DNA of 10,827 nucleotides. It comes from a bacterium. Lineage in GTDB: Bacteria; Patescibacteria; Dojkabacteria; SC72. The translations under genes were made by a program, and so were the position numbers. Positions 1 through 5,749 of this stretch are shown piece after piece. The stretch spans positions 1 to 10,827 of the forward strand of contig JAKPKF010000268.1 of the NCBI GenBank assembly GCA_029553845.1, read 5' to 3'. Each line of letters begins with the position of its first letter. Within the stretch, counting starts at the first letter, position 1. The notes below the pieces were generated by a model. The model saw nothing but the letters and a program-made list of their open reading frames with translations, did not search any database and was not told where the DNA came from.

Positions 1-2
1 AT

Positions 3-65
3 ATACTCAAAGCTAAGAAAAGAATAGAGGAAAAGGTTGTCTTGAAAGAAGAAATCGTGCTATAA
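3..65 (+). CDS. Possible C-terminal tail of an upstream gene (partial)
   Basis: The third + strand frame is open from the left edge to a TAA at 63-65 and encodes about 20 residues rich in Lys, Glu, Ile and Val (ending KVVLKEEIVL). This looks like an amphipathic protein end, and its codons resemble those of the neighbouring genes. The fragment is too short to assign a family. The competing + frame at base 1 closes at 25-27 (ending LRKE) and cannot be excluded. If this frame is right, its stop codon lies inside the TATAAT box of the rpsA promoter, so the two genes would be packed tightly. Confidence 0.35.
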   Translation: MLKAKKRIEEKVVLKEEIVL

Positions 66-66
66 T
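37..66 (+). promoter_or_regulatory. Promoter of rpsA, extended -10 type
   Basis: A perfect -10 box TATAAT at 61-66 is preceded by TGC at 58-60, the extended -10 TGn motif. A TTGTCT -35-like hexamer sits at 37-42 with an 18-base spacer. The start of transcription would be near 73, giving a leader of about 70 bases. A second TATAAT lies at 82-87 without a -35 box or TGn and could be a minor start. The leader can pair GCAGT (74-78) with ACTGC (109-113), or alternatively AGTTG (91-95) with CAACT (107-111). Confidence 0.6.
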
Positions 67-128
67 CCAGACCGCAGTAGATATAATATTAGTTGTATGT
101 AATAACCAACTGCAGGTTTTACATCACC

Positions 129-134
129 AAAGGA
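129..134 (+). promoter_or_regulatory. Shine-Dalgarno site of rpsA
   Basis: AAAGGA ends 7 bases before the ATG at 142 and supports that start. It is the only convincing Shine-Dalgarno match in front of any gene in this window. Confidence 0.6.
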
Positions 135-141
135 TAACCCT

Positions 142-1380
142 ATGGTAAATAAAAAAACAGACAATGCCCAGTATGCACAGATTGATCAGTTTCTAGCGGA
201 TCAATCACATAAGATAAAAAAACTTTCAAAAGGAGATATCATTGAAGGAGATGTAGTAGATGTTAGAGATAGCTATCTAGTAGTAGATGTTGGTCATAAA
301 TCTGAGGGTATTGTTGCTGGAAGAGAATTAAAGAGTGATTCATTCAATTGGAAAGATTTAAAAGTAGGAGACAAGGTTCTTGTCTATGTTGTTAAGCCTG
401 AAGATGAGGAAGGACAACTTGTTCTTTCAATTAGAAGAACACAACAGGCTAGTGCTTGGATTACATTAGAGAAAGCAAAGAAAGATAATGATGTAGTAGA
501 AGCAGTAGTTGTTGAGTCAAACAATGGAGGACTAATAGTAGAGATCGGAAAAGATATAAGGGGATTTATACCAACTTCACAGTTGGATGCTTCCAGAGTA
601 TATCTTGATGGAGTAAGACAGGTTGGAAAAGATATATCATCCAGAGTTCAGAAGAGATTGAACTCCCTAGTTGGAGAGAAAATTCAAACAAGAATAATAG
701 AATTAGATAGAGAGAAAAACAGAATTATACTTTCTGAAAAAATGGTTACTCAATCTAGAGATTTGGAACAGAGAGAAAAGACTCTAAACAAAGTTAAAGA
801 GGGTGATGTTCTCGAGGGTATTGTTAGTGGAATTACACCTTTTGGAATCTTTGTTAATGCAGAGGGCCTTGAAGGACTTGTTCACCTTTCAGAATTGTCG
901 TGGGACAAAGTTGAGGATATTGGTAAGATATATGCAGTAGGAAGTAAGGTAAAGGTAATGGTAATTGGAATATCAGACGGTGGTAAGAGAGTAGCTTACA
1001 GTATAAAGAGATTACTTCAAGACCCATGGTCTGCTGCGATATCTAAATACAAAATTGGGGATGTAGTTAAAGGTACAATTCAAAAAGTAGTTCCTTATGG
1101 AGCATTTGTAAGAATTGGGGAAGGTCTCAATGGTCTTATCCATATATCAGAACTATCTAGCCAGCTTGTCAAAAATCCTGAAGATATTGTAAAAGTAGGA
1201 GATAAAGTAGATGTAAAAATTCTTTCCATATCCTCTACAGAAAGACACTTGGGCCTAAGCTTAAAAGCTATAGGTAGCAAGAGTGAAAAAGTCGAAGAAA
1301 AGAAAGAAGAGATTTCTCAAGAGGAGCTTGCAACTGCAGTAAATAGTGCAGTAGAGGCAGAATTAGAATCAAAAGAATAG
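142..1380 (+). CDS. rpsA: Ribosomal protein S1-like protein with four S1 domains
   Basis: The 412-residue product carries four S1 (OB-fold) RNA-binding domains, at about residues 30-98, 116-199, 219-289 and 305-375. Domains 3 and 4 are the most typical, with the motifs ITPFGIFV..EGLVHLSELS and VVPYGAFV..GLIHISELS. A charged Lys/Glu-rich tail covers 378-412. S1 binds mRNA on the 30S subunit and helps initiation, especially on messages lacking strong Shine-Dalgarno sites. Four domains is the pattern of Firmicutes and many Patescibacteria, against six in E. coli. The ATG at 142 has an AAAGGA site 7 bases upstream and the gene ends in TAG. As most genes here lack a Shine-Dalgarno site, a strong dependence on S1 is plausible, but this is inference. 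A general S1-domain RNA-binding protein is the alternative name. Confidence 0.9.
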   Translation: MVNKKTDNAQYAQIDQFLADQSHKIKKLSKGDIIEGDVVDVRDSYLVVDVGHKSEGIVAGRELKSDSFNWKDLKVGDKVLVYVVKPEDEEGQLVLSIRRTQQASAWITLEKAKKDNDVVEAVVVESNNGGLIVEIGKDIRGFIPTSQLDASRVYLDGVRQVGKDISSRVQKRLNSLVGEKIQTRIIELDREKNRIILSEKMVTQSRDLEQREKTLNKVKEGDVLEGIVSGITPFGIFVNAEGLEGLVHLSELSWDKVEDIGKIYAVGSKVKVMVIGISDGGKRVAYSIKRLLQDPWSAAISKYKIGDVVKGTIQKVVPYGAFVRIGEGLNGLIHISELSSQLVKNPEDIVKVGDKVDVKILSISSTERHLGLSLKAIGSKSEKVEEKKEEISQEELATAVNSAVEAELESKE

Positions 1381-1392
1381 CCGAGAATATAG

Positions 1393-1398
1393 TATAAT
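1393..1398 (+). promoter_or_regulatory. -10 box directly in front of clpC
   Basis: A perfect TATAAT lies in the 23-base gap between rpsA and clpC, 5 bases before the clpC ATG. Transcription would start about 1404-1406, that is at the start codon, giving a leaderless message. No TTGACA-like -35 box is seen 16-18 bases upstream and there is no TGn extension. Its activity is inferred from position only, since AT-rich DNA produces this hexamer by chance. Confidence 0.4.
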
Positions 1399-1403
1399 AG
1401 GGT

Positions 1404-3902
1404 ATGTCATCGATAATACTTAAAAAAGAACAAGATATATTTTCAAGGCTAAGTAAGAATGCTAAGATATCTCTTAGAAATGCTTCTCTGATTGCAGAAC
1501 ATTTTAAAGTTAAACAAATTTCACTGGAGCATCTTTTTATTGGCATAGTACTTAATGAAGAATCCCTTGCAAGCAAGATAATTGAGGAAATGGGAATAGA
1601 TAGAAATGAACTGCTAAAGGAATCCTTCGGAGGTAAGCTCATAGAGATAACCATTAGTACGGGTCAAAAGAGAGAGTTAGAAATCTCCCCAGAAGTTAAA
1701 CACATCATACGCAAAGCATACGATTACTCAAGAAGAATGTCTCATGTATATGTAGGCTCAGAGCATATAATGATGGCTATACTTGAATCTAGTGATGACT
1801 ACATAAAATCTTTAGAAAAGGTTGGTTTAACATACAGATCATTTAGAAAAACATTCCAAAATTTTGCCATATATCCACTTGGCATACTTGCACGTCCATC
1901 TATGAGAGTTTCAAATATGGAAGAAGAATCTGTTGTAGAAATGCTTGGAGTAAATCTTGTAGAGCTTGCGAGAGAAGGTAAACTAGATCCAGTAATAGGT
2001 AGGGAAGAGGAATTAAAGAACCTCATAAATATTTTAAGTAGAAGAAAGAAAAACAACCCAATAATTATAGGGGAGGCAGGTGTAGGTAAGACAGTCCTAG
2101 TAGAAGGACTAGCACAAAAAATTGCGGACGGATTAGTTCCTCCATCATTGCGAGATTTCAACATAATTTCCCTAGATATCTCCAGCATTATGGCTGGAAG
2201 TAAGATGAGAGGTGATGTAGAAGAAAAGGTGATGTCCATAGTAGAAGAGGTAATATCTTCAAACAATAAAATCCTCTTCATAGATGAGATACACAATATT
2301 ATTGGCTCTAATTACCAAGGAGGCTCTTTAGATATAGCATCAATTCTTAAGCCAGCATTACTTCAAGATGGGTTCAGGTGCATTGGAGCAACAACTATGG
2401 AAGATTTCTCTGCATATTTTGAATCAGATAATGCATTGGCAAGAAGATTCCAACCGCTCGTTCTTGAAGAAGCAACCGTTGAGGATACTGTAGAGATATT
2501 GAAAAATATTAAGCCCATACTGGAGAAACATCACAATGTAAAAATAGGGGAAGAAGCAATTAAACTTTCTGCAGTACTCTCTGACAGATATGTAAACAAT
2601 AGATACCTTCCAGACAAGGCCATAGATCTTCTAGATGAAGCCTCTGCAGCAAAAAGGCTTGAGATAGAGGAAGAATTTTCAGATGTATCAAAGTTGGAGG
2701 ATGCAGTTACAGATATTGAAAGAAGAAAGGAGAGAGAAATATTAAATGGAAATATGGCAAAAGCTGAGCTTTTAGAAATGGAGAAGAAAAAGTTAATGCA
2801 AAAAATTGAAAGCATGGAAAAAAAATGGTCAAAGAAGAGATTAAGTAAAGCAAACGAGATAGGCGCTGAGGATATCCGTGTAGTCATATCCAAATGGACT
2901 GGAATTCCAGTAAATACTCTCGGAGCAAAAGAAATTTCATCTCTTGTTAAACTTGAGAGTCAATTAGGAAGCAAAGTAATAGGACAGGAAGAGGCATGTA
3001 AGATAGTAGCATCCGCAATAAAGAGGGCTAGAACAGGAATTTCAGATACGGATAGGCCGTGGGCATCATTTCTTTTCTTAGGTCCGACAGGAGTTGGTAA
3101 GACAGAATTAGCGAAAGTACTAGCTCAAGAATTATTTGGTAATCAAGACAGACTTATACAGATAGATATGAGTGAAATGATGGAAATGCACAGTGTCTCC
3201 AAATTGATAGGCTCTCCTCCTGGATATATAGGTTTCCAACAGGGAGGATGGCTTACAGAGAAAGTAAGAACAAATCCACATAGTGTAATACTTTTTGATG
3301 AAGTAGAAAAAGCTCATCAGGATGTACTAAATATACTTTTACAGATATTAGAGTATGGTCATCTTACAGATGGTAGAGGAAGAAGGGTGAATTTCAAAAA
3401 TACGGTAATAATTCTTACTTCAAATATTGGTGCAGAGGAAATTAAAAAGAACAAAGTACTTGGTTTTGTTGGAAAAGATACAGAGAAAAGTGATGAGGAT
3501 ATAGATAGGGCATATTCATCTATGAAAACACAGCTTCTATTAGAATTGAAAAATACTCTTAGACCAGAGCTTCTCAATCGTATAGACGACATTGTAATAT
3601 TCAGATCTCTTACGCGCAAAGATGCGAGAAAGATAGTTAAATTACTAATTAAAGAGCTTAATGTAAGGCTTGCACAGGAGAAGGTATCTGTGACTTTAGA
3701 TAGTAAGGCAATCACATATATTGTTAAAGAGGGTTTTAGCGAAGAGTATGGTGCTCGTCCAATTAAAAGACTTCTGCAAGATACTGTCGAGAACGCAGTT
3801 GCTAACTATCTGCTAGAGAAAGGGAAGATTGGAAATGGATTAAAAAACATGGAAATAAAAATAGGAATGAAAGATAATAAAATATCTGTTTTAAACAAAT
3901 AA
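1404..3902 (+). CDS. clpC: ATP-dependent Clp protease ATP-binding subunit, ClpC type
   Basis: This 832-residue Hsp100 AAA+ unfoldase unfolds proteins and feeds them to ClpP. It has a double Clp N-domain (about 11-155). The first AAA+ module has Walker A GEAGVGKT at 223-230, Walker B LFIDE at 291-295 and ARRF at 346-349. A short coiled coil spans about 425-480. The second AAA+ module has Walker A GPTGVGKT at 560-567, Walker B ending ILFDE at 629-633, sensor-1 TSN at 672-674 and sensor-2 GARP at 783-786. The short middle domain and the LGF tripeptide at 686-688, where ClpC/ClpA carry the VGF/IGL-type ClpP-docking loop, favour ClpC over ClpB. The D2 pore loop keeps its Tyr (GYIG, Tyr608), but the D1 pore loop reads GSKMRG with Met268 where the family normally has Tyr. 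The ATG has no usable Shine-Dalgarno site. radA follows after 4 bases, a pairing also known from Firmicutes. Confidence 0.93.
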   Translation: MSSIILKKEQDIFSRLSKNAKISLRNASLIAEHFKVKQISLEHLFIGIVLNEESLASKIIEEMGIDRNELLKESFGGKLIEITISTGQKRELEISPEVKHIIRKAYDYSRRMSHVYVGSEHIMMAILESSDDYIKSLEKVGLTYRSFRKTFQNFAIYPLGILARPSMRVSNMEEESVVEMLGVNLVELAREGKLDPVIGREEELKNLINILSRRKKNNPIIIGEAGVGKTVLVEGLAQKIADGLVPPSLRDFNIISLDISSIMAGSKMRGDVEEKVMSIVEEVISSNNKILFIDEIHNIIGSNYQGGSLDIASILKPALLQDGFRCIGATTMEDFSAYFESDNALARRFQPLVLEEATVEDTVEILKNIKPILEKHHNVKIGEEAIKLSAVLSDRYVNNRYLPDKAIDLLDEASAAKRLEIEEEFSDVSKLEDAVTDIERRKEREILNGNMAKAELLEMEKKKLMQKIESMEKKWSKKRLSKANEIGAEDIRVVISKWTGIPVNTLGAKEISSLVKLESQLGSKVIGQEEACKIVASAIKRARTGISDTDRPWASFLFLGPTGVGKTELAKVLAQELFGNQDRLIQIDMSEMMEMHSVSKLIGSPPGYIGFQQGGWLTEKVRTNPHSVILFDEVEKAHQDVLNILLQILEYGHLTDGRGRRVNFKNTVIILTSNIGAEEIKKNKVLGFVGKDTEKSDEDIDRAYSSMKTQLLLELKNTLRPELLNRIDDIVIFRSLTRKDARKIVKLLIKELNVRLAQEKVSVTLDSKAITYIVKEGFSEEYGARPIKRLLQDTVENAVANYLLEKGKIGNGLKNMEIKIGMKDNKISVLNK

Positions 3903-3906
3903 ATAA

Positions 3907-5256
3907 ATGAAATACATATGCTCTGCATGTGGTACTGAATTTTTGAAGTGGTCTGGAAAGTGTTCTTCCTGTGGTGAATGGGGGACTTTAGAAGAGTATG
4001 AGGAAAAAGTAGAGGTAATAGGTGAAGCAAAGCCTGCCCTGTTTAGCAGTATATCTGAAGTTGCAAATGTAAAGAAAGTAGGTACAGATAAGATCTCGGG
4101 TGAGCGAATATCTACTGGATTTAAAGAAATGGATAGAGTTCTAGGAAAGGGGTTGGTAAAAGGAGAGGTGGTGCTAATTAGTGGAGAACCGGGGATAGGA
4201 AAATCTACTCTTCTTATGCAAATTGTACTTAAAAACCTTAAAGACAAAAGAATCTTGTATGTTTGTGGAGAGGAGTCCCCAGGACAGCTTTACTCTAGGT
4301 TAAAACGGTTATCCAGGGGGAAATCCCCTAGTAAATTAGAGGCAAATTTTTTAGTGACGGAGGATACTGTGGTCGAAAGAGTGGTGGAATTGATAAGGGA
4401 AAGTGATTTCGACATGGTAGTTGTGGATTCAATTCAAAGTATGTCTTCTTCTGCATCCAAGAGTTACCCTGGAAGTATTAGCCAAGTAAGAATATGTGGT
4501 GCACTTCTTACAAGAGTTTCTAAAACAACGGGTATTCCAATGTTTATAGTTGGTCAAATTAACAAGGGTGGGGATATAGCAGGTCCAAAGGTACTTGAGC
4601 ATATTGTAGATTGTGTACTATATATAGAGGGAGACCAGTTTAATCAATACAGAATTCTTCGAGGAATAAAGAACAGGTTCGGTTCTACCAACGAAATAGG
4701 TGTGTTCGAGATGAAAGGGGATGGCTTAGCTGAAGTTGGTAATCCATCTTTGCTTTTCCTTGAAACAGATCTTAAGTCTTCTGGAAGTGCAATAAGTGCG
4801 ATCTTACAAGGTTCAAGGGTAGTGTTTGTTGAAGTACAGGCACTAGTAGTTGAAAGAGAAGGGGAAGCTGGCCCTCTTAGGAGAGTAGCTAATGGTATAA
4901 AAAAGCCTCGTTTGGATATGCTTTGCGCAGTAATGTCGCGAAAGGGTGGTGTATTTCTTGGAGATAAAGATGTGTTTGTAAATATAGTTGGTGGATTAAA
5001 TGTAAATGATCCAGCAGTAGATTTGGCAATATGTGCTGCTATAAAATCATCAGTAAAAGATATACCTTTGGATAATGACTGTATATATTTTGGAGAAGTA
5101 GGGCTTACTGGCGAAATCAGAGGTACATGGGGACTTCCTTCTGTGATGGAGGAGGCTGTAAGGTCGGGCTATTCTAAGATTATTGTTGGGAGAGCTAAAA
5201 TAGGGAAGGAAAGCAAGCTAGAGATTAAAAAAATCTCCAGAATAAGGGAACTTTAG
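3907..5256 (+). CDS. radA: DNA repair protein RadA
   Basis: The 449-residue protein has the full RadA layout. An N-terminal C4 zinc finger uses Cys5, Cys8, Cys19 and Cys22. The RecA-like ATPase core has Walker A GEPGIGKST at 93-101 and Walker B VVVDS at 171-175. The RadA signature KNRFG is at 255-259, and a C-terminal Lon-protease-like domain contains GEVGLTGEIR at 396-405. RadA (Sms) is a DnaB-like helicase that drives branch migration during recombinational repair. The length is usual for the family. The ATG lies 4 bases after the clpC TAA and has no Shine-Dalgarno site, so translation probably depends on termination-reinitiation from clpC and the two genes form one operon. After the TAG at 5254-5256 there is a T-rich run (5262-5275), but I see no strong hairpin before it. 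A small inverted repeat GAGATT/AATCTC (5221-5237) sits inside the last codons. Confidence 0.95.
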   Translation: MKYICSACGTEFLKWSGKCSSCGEWGTLEEYEEKVEVIGEAKPALFSSISEVANVKKVGTDKISGERISTGFKEMDRVLGKGLVKGEVVLISGEPGIGKSTLLMQIVLKNLKDKRILYVCGEESPGQLYSRLKRLSRGKSPSKLEANFLVTEDTVVERVVELIRESDFDMVVVDSIQSMSSSASKSYPGSISQVRICGALLTRVSKTTGIPMFIVGQINKGGDIAGPKVLEHIVDCVLYIEGDQFNQYRILRGIKNRFGSTNEIGVFEMKGDGLAEVGNPSLLFLETDLKSSGSAISAILQGSRVVFVEVQALVVEREGEAGPLRRVANGIKKPRLDMLCAVMSRKGGVFLGDKDVFVNIVGGLNVNDPAVDLAICAAIKSSVKDIPLDNDCIYFGEVGLTGEIRGTWGLPSVMEEAVRSGYSKIIVGRAKIGKESKLEIKKISRIREL

Positions 5257-5293
5257 CCTCTCTTTTTTATTTTCTTCTCGACAATCCACAAAT

Positions 5294-5334
5294 ATCGTAA
5301 CAGGGGAGGGCGACAGCAGTAATCGTAACAGGGG
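5294..5334 (+). repeat. 13-base direct repeat in a G-rich stretch
   Basis: ATCGTAACAGGGG occurs exactly at 5294-5306 and again at 5322-5334, 28 bases apart start to start. Each copy is followed by more Gs (AGGG, GGA). The stretch is clearly richer in G than the surrounding sequence. Only two full copies are seen, with a possible degenerate third (ATAACGGGC) at 5337-5345. The function is unknown. Confidence 0.7.
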
Positions 5335-5376
5335 GGATAACGGGCACATGGAAATGTCTATGCAGTAAGATATCCC
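5334..5376 (+). other. Potential stem-loop downstream of radA
   Basis: GGGATA (5334-5339) is complementary to TATCCC (5371-5376). Inside this lies ACAT-GGAA-ATGT (5346-5357), a short stem closed by a GNRA-type GGAA tetraloop. No T-run follows, so it is not an intrinsic terminator. It could stabilise the clpC-radA mRNA 3' end or be part of a structured RNA. Folding was judged by eye. Confidence 0.35.
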
Positions 5377-5411
5377 GAGCAGAATAAACTTTGTGTATAG
5401 ATGATATAGGG

Positions 5412-5440
5412 TTGACAGTTATCTTTGTATGAGGTATACT
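5412..5440 (+). promoter_or_regulatory. Near-consensus sigma-70 promoter of the candidate ncRNA
   Basis: TTGACA at 5412-5417 is a perfect -35 box and TATACT at 5435-5440 differs from the -10 consensus by one base. The spacer is the optimal 17 bases. The start of transcription is predicted near 5447. This is the strongest-looking promoter in the window together with the one at 5669-5697, yet no protein gene begins directly behind it. Confidence 0.8.
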
Positions 5441-5446
5441 TTATAC

Positions 5447-5648
5447 GCTCTTTCAAAGATGGTGTGGACAATCTTAGTTTTTTCCCTTTGTCTGGGGTGT
5501 CACAAGCACATCTGGGCAACAGGAAAAGCCTAAGATTTCTTAGTCTTTGAAGAAAAGGGATTAACATATTTCGATATGTTACTCGATATCTTCTTCTATA
5601 TGGAGGAAGAAACCGGGGTCGGTTGGGGCAGTACCGATCCCTTTTTTT
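5447..5648 (+). ncRNA. Candidate structured non-coding RNA of about 200 nt, family unknown
   Basis: The unit is bounded by a consensus promoter and an intrinsic terminator and is full of inverted repeats. A long irregular arm is built from TTCAAAGA/TCTTTGAA (5452-5459/5544-5551), AATCTTAG/CTAAGATT (5470-5477/5530-5537), TTTTCC/GGAAAA (5480-5485/5522-5527) and a tip GGTGT/ACATC (5496-5500/5508-5512). Next comes TAACATAT-TTCG-ATATGTTA (5562-5581), a perfect 8-bp stem with a UUCG loop. A 7-bp hairpin TTCTTCT/GGAAGAA (5591-5597/5605-5611) and the terminator follow. I looked for motifs of 4.5S/SRP RNA (GGAAGNAGCC), tmRNA, RNase P RNA (GAGGAAAGUCC) and T-box leaders (UGGNACC) and found none. The length suits a 6S-like RNA, but the two ends do not pair with each other. 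It could instead be an attenuated rho leader. The structure is seen by eye; the function is unknown. Confidence 0.6.
5615..5648 (+). terminator. Intrinsic (Rho-independent) terminator
   Basis: GGGGTCGGT (5615-5623) pairs with ACCGATCCC (5633-5641) as 9 bp including one G-T pair. The loop is 9 bases and seven Ts follow immediately (5642-5648). It is the only classical terminator in the window. It lies about 100 bases before the rho start, and a fresh promoter follows it. Confidence 0.85.
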
Positions 5649-5668
5649 ATCTCAAGTACTATTTCGAT

Positions 5669-5697
5669 TTGACATGTTTTTTACATTTCAATATACT
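5669..5697 (+). promoter_or_regulatory. Promoter of rho
   Basis: TTGACA at 5669-5674 and TATACT at 5692-5697 are 17 bases apart, with the same hexamers and spacing as the promoter at 5412-5440. Transcription would start near 5704, giving a leader of about 46 bases. That leader contains a small hairpin ATTGGG/CCCAAT (5708-5713/5721-5726) and no Shine-Dalgarno site. Confidence 0.8.
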
Positions 5698-5749
5698 GGA
5701 ATTGTAGATTGGGATTTAGGCCCAATACTTTATATATTTCCCTGTAAAA

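Noticed and set aside
3806..4247. Minus-strand open frames opposite clpC and radA
   Set aside because: They are antisense shadows of well-conserved genes, with low-complexity Ser/Phe/Leu-rich translations and no domain.
5221..5275. Intrinsic terminator of radA
   Set aside because: The GAGATT/AATCTC inverted repeat lies in the coding end, about 25 bases before the T-rich run. No stable stem abuts the Ts.
5282..5290. DnaA-box-like CAATCCACA and a possible origin in the G-rich gap
   Set aside because: There is a single 7/9 match, no cluster of boxes, and no dnaA or dnaN nearby.
5294..5334. CRISPR-like array from the 13-base repeat
   Set aside because: There are only two short copies with a 15-base interval, and no cas genes or further units.
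5358..5567. 69-codon minus-strand open frame in the radA-rho gap
   Set aside because: It runs antisense through the strong + strand promoter and the paired arm of the candidate RNA. It has no recognisable domain, and its composition gives no support for a protein.
5621..5641. T-box-like antiterminator motif near the terminator (GGGGCAGTACCG)
   Set aside because: The invariant UGGNACC is not present, no specifier-loop architecture is evident, and the downstream gene rho is not an amino-acid gene.
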